A stretch of 64,000 bases of DNA from NCBI RefSeq assembly GCF_023333595.1, contig NZ_JAIQZM010000017.1:1-64000 (forward strand). Direction: 5' to 3'. The translations under genes were made by a program, and so were the position numbers. The notes beneath the pieces were generated by a model that saw nothing but the letters and a program-made list of their open reading frames with translations, searched no databases and was not told the origin of the DNA. Origin of the DNA: Argonema galeatum A003/A1 (lineage in GTDB: Bacteria > Cyanobacteriota > Cyanobacteriia > Cyanobacteriales > Aerosakkonemataceae). Positions 7,739 through 16,303 of this stretch are shown in pieces. The first letter of the stretch is position 1, and each line of letters starts with the position of its first letter.

Positions 7739-10333
7739 ATGCCATATATAACAGAATCAGCTACAATAATAGCACTTATCACCAAATTATCATCTGCTAA
7801 AATACTTTGGGCAGATACAGAAGTTGCTGACTGGGATACAGCTTATCCCAGATTATCTTTGATTCAAGTGTTGGCAGATCCGAAGAATCTTAATGGCGAT
7901 CGCGCTTATATTCTAGACGTATTGGATAAGTCTGATTTGGTAGCATATTTTGTTAATCAAATCATGGCAAATCCTGAAATTGAAAAGGTTTTTCATAACG
8001 CCAGCTTCGATCTAAAGTTTCTAGGTGGTAACAAGGCGCAGAACGTTACCTGTACTTTGAAGATGGCGAGGAAGATAACCAAAGATCGCCTTTCAGTTTC
8101 CAACCTAAAACTCAAAACTTTAGCAGCAGAACTTTGCCAATTTAGCAATATAGATACAGAAGAACAAGGAAGCGATTGGGGACGCCGACCTTTAACCGAA
8201 AAACAGTTAAAATATGCTAAATTAGATCCAATTTATCTGGCTCACGTACATCGTCGTTTATTAAAAACTATTAACCAAAATCATCCTAATTTAGAGGATA
8301 TGTCATCAATGCCGCGACATGAAAAATCCGAACAAACTAGCTTCAGTGTCACCAACGTCAGAGTAGCTTTTGAATGTCCGCGTTTATTTTATTTGCACCA
8401 TCATTTTGATGGAAAAACTTTGTTTGTGCCAGAGGATCGCATCAAGGGAATTGGCACTGCATTTCATAAATTAGCAGAAGATTTTATTGGTATAGCTAAG
8501 CGTGAACCGCAGTTTAAAGCTTTATTTGAGTCACCAGTTGAGCATTTGAGTGTGGATGCGATCGCAACTCAAATGCAACAGCTATTTTATCAACTAGCAT
8601 TTTTCCCTTATCTACAATCAGCTATTCAACAAGACTCAAATCAAGCGGCGGCGTTGCATCAAATCTGGCAGGGATTAACTAGATTGATTCGCCACTGGAC
8701 TGAATTGCTTATTAAAAATAGACGCGATTGTCGTGCGGATGCTGTGATTTCCCGCACTTTGGTTACTGGAGAATTCAGCCTTGAGCATAACTTCACTTTG
8801 CCAGATGGTACGCAGCAAAGGTTAATCGGAAAACTTGATAGTTTAGTCTTCGATTTTGAGCAAAAGCGCCTCTGTGTGGTAGAGTATAAAACTTATGAGC
8901 CTGTCGATCCCTCCGCTCAATTAGCCCAGGTTTCTCTCTATAGCTATATGCTTAAAGAAAAGAAAAAAGTGCCTGTTGATTCGGCAGTTTACTGCGTTTT
9001 ACCAGAGTTCAAAGAATATCGCTATTCTTGGGAACAGTTGGAAAAGACAGTACATCAAGTGATTCCTCATAAATTACAGCAAATGCGGGAATGGCTGAAA
9101 TGGGAACCGCCTCATCCCAATCCGCCGCCACCAACACCCCAACCGCACCTTTGCGATATTTGTCCACAGCAGGAAAAGTGTCAGTCTTTTTTTGTTGTTG
9201 ATAGCAGCCAATCTACATCATCTGAGAAAGTGGTAATTCCTCCACAAGCTGAAAAAAAGAAGCCTGAAGCGACTAAAAAACCTTTACCTACTCCTAACGC
9301 AGATGCGATCGCAGAAAAGTTAGTAGCAACCCTCAAGTCTTTTGGTATTAGTGTTGATTACCAAGGGGCAGCGATCGGGCCAGCTTTCATCCGAGTTAGG
9401 CTCAAACCTCATCCGGGAGTAAGAGTTGCCTCCCTACTAAATAGATCTGCCGATCTACAGGTGCAACTAGAATTAGCCAATCCGCCGCTGATTGCACCGC
9501 AAGCTGGGTATGTCAGCGTCGATCTACCGCGATCCGATCGCCAAATAGCCAAAATTGAGGATTATATTCAGCGTCAACAATTGCCCTCAACAGCACCAGT
9601 GAAAATTGCGATCGGCGTGAATCTGGACGGACAATTACTAGAAGCTGATTTATCCGATCCGAATACTTGTCACTTTTTAGTTGGTGGGACGACTGGTAGC
9701 GGTAAGAGCGAATTTCTGCGAAGTCTTCTCCTCAGTCTACTCTGGCGTCACTCCCCCAAGCATCTGAAAATTGCCCTCGTCGATCCCAAGCGGGTAACTT
9801 TCCCAGAATTTGAGGGGATACCGTCGCTGTATGCACCCGTGGTTAAAGATAGCGATCGCGCGATCTCCCTCATGACTGACTTAGTAGCAGAAATGGAGCA
9901 GCGTTATCAGCTGTTTGAAGCTGCTGGCTGTGCCGATATCAGCGCTTACAATCAAAAAGCAACCAAACCCCTACCCCGCATTGTCTGCATCTTCGATGAA
10001 TATGCTGATTTTATGGCGGAAAAAGAAATTCGCAATGCACTAGAATTGAGCATTAAACGTCTTGGCGCTATGGCACGAGCAGCTGGAATTCACCTGATCG
10101 TGGCCACCCAACGTCCAGAAGCCAGAGTTGTCACCCCCTTAATCCGCTCTAACTTACCAGGAAGGGTTGCATTGCGTACCGCCAGTGAGGCAGACTCGAT
10201 TATTGTGCTAGGTGGCGATCGAAAAGCAGCTGCCTACCTACTGGGTAAAGGTGATTTACTCTACCAAGCGGGATCGCATCTGCACCGATTACAAAGCTTG
10301 TTGGCTACAATTATCGAGTTGCCCCAAAGCTAG
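7739..10333 (+). CDS. DEDDy exonuclease / Fe-S PD-(D/E)XK nuclease / FtsK-motor fusion, 864 aa
   Basis: Three enzymatic modules share one chain. (1) Residues 20-175 form an RNase D-like 3'-5' exonuclease with Asp26 and Glu28 (WADTE), Asp91 (HNASFD), and Tyr159 and Asp163 (YAKLD); all DEDDy residues are present. (2) Residues 205-485 form a Cas4/AddB/RecB-like nuclease: Cys213, His243 and Glu247 (FHKLAE), Asp367 (GKLDSL), Glu382 and Lys384 (VEYKT), Gln394, and a C-x2-C-x5-C end (472, 475, 481). With Cys213 this end gives a four-cysteine Fe-S set. (3) Residues 520-860 form an FtsK/SpoIIIE-type motor with an FtsK-like beta domain (GPAFIRVRLKPHPGV), Walker A GGTTGSGKS (649-657), Walker B FDEYADF (Asp753, Glu754) and ATQRP. 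There is no N-terminal membrane domain and no gamma domain. A double nuclease driven by a DNA pump is predicted. The combination is one I do not know as a described system. Confidence 0.9.
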   Translation: MPYITESATIIALITKLSSAKILWADTEVADWDTAYPRLSLIQVLADPKNLNGDRAYILDVLDKSDLVAYFVNQIMANPEIEKVFHNASFDLKFLGGNKAQNVTCTLKMARKITKDRLSVSNLKLKTLAAELCQFSNIDTEEQGSDWGRRPLTEKQLKYAKLDPIYLAHVHRRLLKTINQNHPNLEDMSSMPRHEKSEQTSFSVTNVRVAFECPRLFYLHHHFDGKTLFVPEDRIKGIGTAFHKLAEDFIGIAKREPQFKALFESPVEHLSVDAIATQMQQLFYQLAFFPYLQSAIQQDSNQAAALHQIWQGLTRLIRHWTELLIKNRRDCRADAVISRTLVTGEFSLEHNFTLPDGTQQRLIGKLDSLVFDFEQKRLCVVEYKTYEPVDPSAQLAQVSLYSYMLKEKKKVPVDSAVYCVLPEFKEYRYSWEQLEKTVHQVIPHKLQQMREWLKWEPPHPNPPPPTPQPHLCDICPQQEKCQSFFVVDSSQSTSSEKVVIPPQAEKKKPEATKKPLPTPNADAIAEKLVATLKSFGISVDYQGAAIGPAFIRVRLKPHPGVRVASLLNRSADLQVQLELANPPLIAPQAGYVSVDLPRSDRQIAKIEDYIQRQQLPSTAPVKIAIGVNLDGQLLEADLSDPNTCHFLVGGTTGSGKSEFLRSLLLSLLWRHSPKHLKIALVDPKRVTFPEFEGIPSLYAPVVKDSDRAISLMTDLVAEMEQRYQLFEAAGCADISAYNQKATKPLPRIVCIFDEYADFMAEKEIRNALELSIKRLGAMARAAGIHLIVATQRPEARVVTPLIRSNLPGRVALRTASEADSIIVLGGDRKAAAYLLGKGDLLYQAGSHLHRLQSLLATIIELPQS

Positions 10334-10521
10334 CATTCACCTGCCACAGAAGGCATCGCCAGATGATTCGTCTACCTCGGTAGGAATATTTCAGCAGCTA
10401 ACGCCCTTTTGCCCCGTGCGTAAAAATATTAAATTTAATTAAGCGTTTCCATTTTAGGATCGCTATGGTATCCAGATCGACTTTGCTCGCGCAGGGCGTC
10501 ATTCTTGAGAGGACTGAACGA

Positions 10522-11451
10522 ATGGGTTATATCATTTCAACTGCCAACATGAAAGGCGGTGTCGGTAAGACTACCCTCACCGTAAACTTGGCCGCTAGTT
10601 TGGTAAAAGATTTTGGTAAGCGGGTTTTGGTGGTCGATTTAGACAATCAAATCAGTGCGACTCTGAGCTTGATGTCTCCGCAAGACTTTTCCAAACGCCG
10701 CAGAGACAAACGGACACTGAGGCATTTGGTAAACAAGGCAATTAAACCGGATATTAAGCTAACAATACCCATTCAGGATGTAATTTGCCCCTACGTCTGT
10801 TCGCTGAAGGATCTAGATTTATTGCCAGGAGATCTTGACCTCTATGATGAATTTTTGGTATCTGAAATGCTCTATGAAAAAGCCATTAAAGGAGGTCAGC
10901 CCAACTTTGAACAAATTTGGATTCGCTTTGAAAGAAGACTGGTACAACATATTTTAAGCCCGGTCATTAAAGACTATGATTTTATCATCCTTGATTGTGC
11001 GCCCGGTTATAATCTCTTAACTCGTAGCGGTCTTCTGGCTAGCGATTTTTATATATTACCCGCTAAGCCAGAACCTTTATCCGTCATTGGTATTCAATTG
11101 CTAGAAAGACGGCTAGCTCAACAAAGAGAGATTCATAAAGACGATCCAGTTAATATTCAGTTGCTGGGAATTGTCTTCACAATGTCAGGTAGTCTGCTGA
11201 CGGGAAGGTATTACCAGCAGGTGATGCGGCGAGTTAATGAAGATTACAGCGCTACAAAATTATTCAAAACTCGCATCCCAGTTGATGTCAGCGTCTCCAA
11301 AGCAGTTGACACTTTCATGCCTGTTGTGCTGTGCAATCCTCAATCGCCTGGTAGTAAAGCTTTCACGCAGTTAACGCAAGAATTTATACAGAAAATAAGC
11401 GTTATTGCTACCGTCAAGCAAAACCCAGCAAAGTTTGATTTGGGAGAGTGA
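10522..11451 (+). CDS. ParA/MinD-family ATPase, 309 aa
   Basis: The deviant Walker A is KGGVGKTT, close to the N-terminus. VVDLDNQ and FIILDCAPGYN follow as the switch motifs of ParA/Soj-type ATPases, which dimerise on ATP and bind DNA non-specifically to position cargo. I take the ATG at 10522, which has GAGAGGA eight bases upstream and puts the P loop at the usual place. A frame-extending ATG at 10465 also exists. No ParB gene or parS-like palindrome is visible beside it. It follows the FtsK-fusion gene after 188 bases on the same strand and may be the fourth member of that system, but the larger gap makes co-transcription less certain. A separate chromosome- or cargo-positioning role is possible. 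Confidence 0.85.
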   Translation: MGYIISTANMKGGVGKTTLTVNLAASLVKDFGKRVLVVDLDNQISATLSLMSPQDFSKRRRDKRTLRHLVNKAIKPDIKLTIPIQDVICPYVCSLKDLDLLPGDLDLYDEFLVSEMLYEKAIKGGQPNFEQIWIRFERRLVQHILSPVIKDYDFIILDCAPGYNLLTRSGLLASDFYILPAKPEPLSVIGIQLLERRLAQQREIHKDDPVNIQLLGIVFTMSGSLLTGRYYQQVMRRVNEDYSATKLFKTRIPVDVSVSKAVDTFMPVVLCNPQSPGSKAFTQLTQEFIQKISVIATVKQNPAKFDLGE

Positions 11452-11454
11452 AGG

Positions 11455-11526
11455 GAAGGGGCTAGGGGCTGAGCGTCTCCGCACTGAGCGCTTGCCGAAG
11501 TGTCACGTCGAAGCCTAGCCCCTAGT
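11455..11526. repeat. Palindromic GGGGCTAGGGGCT repeat
   Basis: GGGGCTAGGGGCT (11458-11470) is matched by AGCCTAGCCCCT (11512-11523), enclosing a 41-base loop that holds an imperfect inner hairpin. It lies between the convergent parA-like gene and ileS. GGGGCTAGGGGCTA strings also follow the genes that end at 17623 and 37609. Confidence 0.6.
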
Positions 11527-11528
11527 CC

Positions 11529-14500
11529 CTATTGAAGGGCTAGTGCTGGAATGCAACGATCGCATAACAGAGGATGTAGTGCTGATTTGCCTACATAAAG
11601 CGAGTAGTTCCAGCAGCGATCGCATTTTTCCCCTTCCGCCTTCACCACACCCACAGTCAAACCGTCAGACTGTCCTTTGTACTCCAATCCAGACAAAGCT
11701 TCTGGCGATTCCACCAGTTCCACCTGAGAAGAAATAAACAGGTAACGTAACTCATCCACTCCCTTATTGAGTGTTGAGTCTTTTAGGATCGAGCTTAAGT
11801 CTGCCGTCAGTTCTTGTATCTCAGTAGTTACTTGAGCGCTAACCGCTGGTTGTACAATAAATGTTCGCCTTGAAGAAGTTTTGCCGACAACCTCTTCTTT
11901 AAAGGATTGAATTTGAGCGAACAACTCTTGGCGATCGGTTGTTTTGAGCAATTTACGATTAGCAAAACGCAGACAGTAGACAACCCCAGCGATTGTAAAA
12001 AACGGTTTTAGCAGAGGGATACGATTTATAGCATCCATCGTCGCATCTGTTACATAAAATACGCCTGCCACTGCCAGAATTAAGCTAAGTACTGTCAGCG
12101 GTTTTTGGTTGTTTTGCAGAAATCCGCCCAGATTATCGAACCAATTAGATAAAACGACCGAAAAATCTGTCAAGAACGTTTGCCACTCTTGGGAGGATGT
12201 TTCTTTTGTTGTTACCTGTATGGGGATATCGACTTCTTCAACTTCAAGCTGTTCGTCTGCGAAGAGGGCTAATGGCTGACTTTCAGGATTCAAAACCTGC
12301 AAGCGTTGGCGTAACTCGTCGTCAGCGACGTAAAGCAACACTTTGGCTTCCAGAGAAGATCCGATCGTGTCACCTTTTCGCGCTTGTTCCATTACCTTAT
12401 TAACTTCCCCGCGCAGATGGCGTAATTGTTGCCAAAATGCAGCGAGTTCGGGGTTTTTCCAACGCGCATCTAATTTGACCCAACCGGATTCAAATACAGA
12501 TTTGTAGGGTGTTGGATAAGGAATAAATTGCCAGATATCTTCTGCTGTATGGCATAGAACGGGTGCGATCGCACGTGCTAAATTTTCCACAGCAATAGCC
12601 AGCACCGTCTGAGTGCTGCGACGACGGAAGGAATCCGCCGCACTGATATAAAGCCGATCTTTGGCAATATCCAAATAAAAATTGGATAAATCGACGACGC
12701 AGAAATTCTGCACTGTTTGGAAGAATCGGAAGAATTGGAAACTATTCATAGCTTCCGTCACTTCCTCGAATACTTCCGTCATTCGGTGCAGCATATAGCG
12801 ATCGAGTTCTGGCAGATTTTCGTAAGGCACCGCGTCTTTTGCTGGGTCAAAATCGTGCAAATTTCCCAACAAGAAACGAGCGGTATTGCGGATCTTATTC
12901 CTCACATCCCCCATCTGCTTCAGGATGTTTTTGCTGATGGGAACATCGGCAGAATAATCTACCGAAGACACCCACAAGCGCAACACATCCGCGCCATAAG
13001 GCGGCTCCTCTTTTTGATTTTTCCCGCCCTCAATTACCATCGCTGGGTCAATTACATTACCCAGGGACTTACTCATTTTGCGACCTTGTTCGTCCAAGGT
13101 AAAACCGTGAGTCAACACAGTTTTATAGGGCGCTATACCATTTGTTGCTACACTTGTCAACAAACTGGATTGAAACCAACCCCGGTGCTGATCGGACCCT
13201 TCCAGATACATATCGGCTGGGTAATGCAATTGGGGCCGCTGTTTGGCCACGGCTGCCCAGGACGAACCGGAGTCAAACCAGACATCCATCGTATCGGTGC
13301 CTTTGCGGTAGGTGCGATCGCCATTGCGGTATTTTTCGGGCAGAAGTTCTTCTACCGAGAGTTCCCACCAAACGTCAGAACCTTTTTCGGCCACAATTGC
13401 TTGGACGTGGGCGATCGTTTCCGCAGTCAGCAGCGGTTCGCCCGTTTCTTCATCGTAGAAAACGGGAATCGGCACGCCCCAACTGCGCTGACGGGAGATG
13501 CACCAATCCGATCGTTCTGCCACCATTGGGGTGATGCGGTTTTGGCCTTGGGGAGGAATCCATTTTACGGATGCGATCGCATTTAGCGCCTCTTCCCGAA
13601 ATCCTTCCACGGAAGCAAACCATTGTTCCGTCGCCCGAAAGATCGTCGGCTTTTTGGTGCGCCAATCGTAAGGATACTTGTGGACGTAGGGTTCTTCCTT
13701 CAGCAAAGCACCCGCATTTGCCAAAGCTTCGATCACTGCTTTATTCCCTTCACCCAGCACATTCAAGCCAGCAAATTCGCCTGCTTCTTTAGTGAAGTTG
13801 CCATCATCATCAACTGGCGCAAGGATAGGCAAATTATAACGCCGACCCACCTGATAATCTTCTTGACCGTGACCGGGAGCTGTGTGAACCAATCCCGTAC
13901 CCGAATCGGTAGTAACATAATCTCCGCCGATAACGATCGAACTTTCGCGATCGAACAGCGGATGACGATACGTGGAACCCTCCAAAGACTTGCCAGATCC
14001 CGTCGCCTTCACCGACAGGTTAACTCCCAGAGTAGCCGACAACCGCTCTACCAACTCTGCGGCGACGATCAGGTATTTAAATTTGCTCGGTGTTTCCTCG
14101 TCTGAATTGGGAGTAACTTCCACCACTGCATAAGTGAGGTTTGGATTGACGGCGACTGCCAAATTTCCCGGTATTGTCCAGGGAGTCGTCGTCCAGATAG
14201 CTACCCCCAATTCTGGCAAGTATGGCCTCAAAGCCGATTCTAATGGCGCAGACAAACTGACGATCTCGAAAGCTGCGTAGATACTCCGCGAGGTGTGAGT
14301 AGGGCGACCTTGAGCATCTTCTGGATATTCTAATTCTGCTTCTGCCAGTGCTGTCTTGGAACTGGGACTCCAATGAACTGGCTTCAAACCCCGATAGATG
14401 TAGCCTTTCAGCACCATTTCACCGAAAACGCCGATTTGCGCCGCTTCATATTCTGGATTCAAAGTCAGATAAGGATTATCCCAATCACCCCAGACGCCGT

Positions 14501-14939
14501 AGCGCTTAAATCCTTGACGCTGTTGGTCTACTGTTTTGAGGGCGAAATCTCTAGCTTTGCGGCGCAGTTCCAGGGGTGTGAGGTTTTGCCGTTCTGCTGG
14601 CTTCATGTCCTGCAAAACTTTGAGTTCGATCGGCAATCCGTGACAATCCCAACCAGGAACGTAGCGAACCTTGCGTCCTTGCAGCAGCTGATACTTATTG
14701 ATAATGTCTTTGAGAGTCTTATTCAGGGCGTGACCGATGTGCAGCGCCCCGTTAGCATAAGGTGGCCCGTCGTGCAAAACAAAGATATCGCCGGGATTGT
14801 TTTGCGACAGTTTTTCGTAAATCTGATTTTCGGCCCAAAATTTTTGCAGTTCTGGTTCCCGCTTGATAGCGTTCGCCCGCATATCAAACTGAGTTTTGGG
14901 CAGATTAACGGTGTCTTTATAAGTTTTGGATTCTGTCAC
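11529..14939 (-). CDS. ileS: Isoleucyl-tRNA synthetase with inserted CAAD membrane domain
   Basis: This class I synthetase charges tRNA-Ile with isoleucine and edits valine. The HIGH box is in [12 protein letters not shown] (about residue 69) and the KMSKS loop is in [10 protein letters not shown] (about 622). The terminal zinc module has CDRCWNY and LCDRC. Between the anticodon-binding region and the zinc module, at about 915-1025, lies an extra segment with two hydrophobic helices ([30 protein letters not shown]). This is the CAAD domain that attaches some cyanobacterial synthetases to thylakoid membranes. I choose the GTG start at 14939 ([13 protein letters not shown]), giving 1136 residues. 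The in-frame ATG at 14987 would begin inside a short tandem repeat and is unlikely. Confidence 0.96.
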   Translation of the reverse strand: MTESKTYKDTVNLPKTQFDMRANAIKREPELQKFWAENQIYEKLSQNNPGDIFVLHDGPPYANGALHIGHALNKTLKDIINKYQLLQGRKVRYVPGWDCHGLPIELKVLQDMKPAERQNLTPLELRRKARDFALKTVDQQRQGFKRYGVWGDWDNPYLTLNPEYEAAQIGVFGEMVLKGYIYRGLKPVHWSPSSKTALAEAELEYPEDAQGRPTHTSRSIYAAFEIVSLSAPLESALRPYLPELGVAIWTTTPWTIPGNLAVAVNPNLTYAVVEVTPNSDEETPSKFKYLIVAAELVERLSATLGVNLSVKATGSGKSLEGSTYRHPLFDRESSIVIGGDYVTTDSGTGLVHTAPGHGQEDYQVGRRYNLPILAPVDDDGNFTKEAGEFAGLNVLGEGNKAVIEALANAGALLKEEPYVHKYPYDWRTKKPTIFRATEQWFASVEGFREEALNAIASVKWIPPQGQNRITPMVAERSDWCISRQRSWGVPIPVFYDEETGEPLLTAETIAHVQAIVAEKGSDVWWELSVEELLPEKYRNGDRTYRKGTDTMDVWFDSGSSWAAVAKQRPQLHYPADMYLEGSDQHRGWFQSSLLTSVATNGIAPYKTVLTHGFTLDEQGRKMSKSLGNVIDPAMVIEGGKNQKEEPPYGADVLRLWVSSVDYSADVPISKNILKQMGDVRNKIRNTARFLLGNLHDFDPAKDAVPYENLPELDRYMLHRMTEVFEEVTEAMNSFQFFRFFQTVQNFCVVDLSNFYLDIAKDRLYISAADSFRRRSTQTVLAIAVENLARAIAPVLCHTAEDIWQFIPYPTPYKSVFESGWVKLDARWKNPELAAFWQQLRHLRGEVNKVMEQARKGDTIGSSLEAKVLLYVADDELRQRLQVLNPESQPLALFADEQLEVEEVDIPIQVTTKETSSQEWQTFLTDFSVVLSNWFDNLGGFLQNNQKPLTVLSLILAVAGVFYVTDATMDAINRIPLLKPFFTIAGVVYCLRFANRKLLKTTDRQELFAQIQSFKEEVVGKTSSRRTFIVQPAVSAQVTTEIQELTADLSSILKDSTLNKGVDELRYLFISSQVELVESPEALSGLEYKGQSDGLTVGVVKAEGEKCDRCWNYSLYVGKSALHPLLCDRCIPALALQ

Positions 14940-14973
14940 AATCTCTGGCCGAAAAATGATGAAGGGACGTCGA

Positions 14974-15165
14974 AAGTCAAAAGTCAAAAGTCAAAAGTCA
15001 TTGGGAATTGGGAATTGGGAATTGGGAATTGGGAATTGGGAATTGGGAATTGGGAATTGGGAATTGGGAATTGGGAAGAAGAAAGGTTAAACTCCCCCAC
15101 TCTCCCACTCTCCCACTCTCCCACTCTCCCACTCCCCCACTCCCCCACTTCCCCACTCCCCAGTT
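14974..15165. repeat. Cluster of three short tandem repeats
   Basis: Three arrays adjoin one another: about 4 copies of GTCAAAA (14974-15000), about 11 copies of the heptamer GGGAATT (15001-15077), and about 9 copies of an octamer ACTCTCCC/ACTCCCCC (15096-15164). They fill the gap between ileS and the Ycf66-family gene, upstream of the former and downstream of the latter. Both strands are open in several frames here only because the repeats lack stops; I see no genuine gene in it. Confidence 0.92.
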
Positions 15166-15166
15166 T

Positions 15167-16132
15167 CTAGCCTGCCATATTGGTAGGTGAACTCGGCAGA
15201 TTCTTCGTTTCCGCATCTTCTACAACTTCTTCCACCAGTTCGGTATCGGGTGGATTTGCTCGCTTCAGTGAGGGCATTTCATCTTCTTTAGCAGACGATG
15301 ATACTGGCGCTCCCGTCACCTTAAATATTACTTCTACCTGTGGAGGGATGTTTTTTGAGGCAGTAAATGATGATTTAGATGCCTCCACTTCCGGGTATGT
15401 TTTAAGCATTTCAGTTGTCGAAGTTGCTTCTGCGATCGCAGAAGCTTCCGAATCGGCATCAAGCGCTTCGATTGTGGGAGTTGCTGACGCGATCGCAGAA
15501 GCTTCCGAGTCTGCATCAAGTGCTTCGATTGTGGGAGTTGCTGACGCGATCGCAGAAGCTTCCGAGTCAGCATCAAGTGCTTCGATTGTGGGAATTGGTG
15601 GCGCTTGAGCTTGTCGAGTTGCCGCTACAGGAGGAGTAGCAGACTTTGGTGTCGCTGGAGTCGGCTTAGCTTTAGGCTTCTTTGCCGCATCCAACCTTGC
15701 CATCACTTGGGTTTTAGCAGTGGCGAACAAATCGGCCAGCTTTTGTGGCAGATCGGAAATACCCGCAGGAAGCGATACTTTTGACAGGTTTGACTGTACG
15801 TTGTCTTTGAGAGACTCTGCTTGGAGTCTAATCGTTTGTGCCGCCTCTTCCTTACTCGGTAAATCTGTCTGCTGTGCCACAGGGGTGAGTTCCCGTCGCA
15901 ACGTCAGGGTTTGCCAACCAAACCAACCCAACAAGGCGACCCCAGCTATTTGCCCCACCAGGACACCGCCGGTAATGCGTCCAGCACAGACCCATAACAT
16001 CAGGCCGTAAAATAATCCGATCCCACTCCAATAAAAATCACTTTTGCGGTGGACTTCTGGTAAGAAGAAAGCGGCAAGGTAAACGCTAAGGCTACCAAGT
16101 CCGACAGCCAGTGCCAAGATGTATGCAAGCAT
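15167..16132 (-). CDS. ycf66: Ycf66-family membrane protein with a repeated acidic tail
   Basis: The first 85 residues hold three hydrophobic segments (about 2-22, 34-52, 56-76) with the Ycf66 sequence pattern: [34 protein letters not shown] and [14 protein letters not shown]. Ycf66 proteins are conserved in cyanobacteria and some plastids, and their function is unknown. The rest, about 235 residues, is a low-complexity Ala/Pro/Glu-rich tail. It contains three near-identical 19-residue units ([19 protein letters not shown] type) encoded by a 57-bp tandem repeat. The tail is probably disordered and exposed, and repeat expansion lengthened it. The gene has its own upstream gap of 171 bases. Confidence 0.85.
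15425..15600 (-). repeat. 57-bp coding minisatellite inside ycf66
   Basis: Three consecutive 57-bp units, each with a HIP1-like GCGATCGC core, encode a repeated 19-residue acidic peptide. The unit length is a multiple of three, so copy-number change keeps the frame. Confidence 0.9.
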
Positions 16133-16303
16133 ATCGCTGCTCTACTCATCAAAGGAAAATTGTATCAAATTGTCTTGTATCTTTGAGAAAATCTCTACGA
16201 TTGAATCAGTTTTAGCAATAATTAAGAGGTTAGCATCTTCTCAGAGTGAATTTGTAAACTTTTTCTGCTTTGGGGAAACTGCGCTAAAAACAGGAGCTTG
16301 GTG

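Noticed and set aside
7739-8300. RNase D or DNA polymerase I gene
   Set aside because: The exonuclease domain is continuous with the nuclease and FtsK modules in one frame; no HRDC or polymerase domain is present.
7739-10333. The cell-division translocase FtsK itself
   Set aside because: There is no N-terminal membrane domain and no gamma domain, and two nuclease modules replace them; a housekeeping FtsK would be a different gene.
12717-14105. Long plus-strand frames opposite ileS
   Set aside because: They are antisense shadows of a well-supported IleRS gene, with no family motifs and unlikely residue composition.
14998-15216. Frames of 60-72 codons around 15.0-15.2 kb with [10 protein letters not shown] or NWELGIG repeats
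   Set aside because: They are pure translation of heptamer and octamer arrays.
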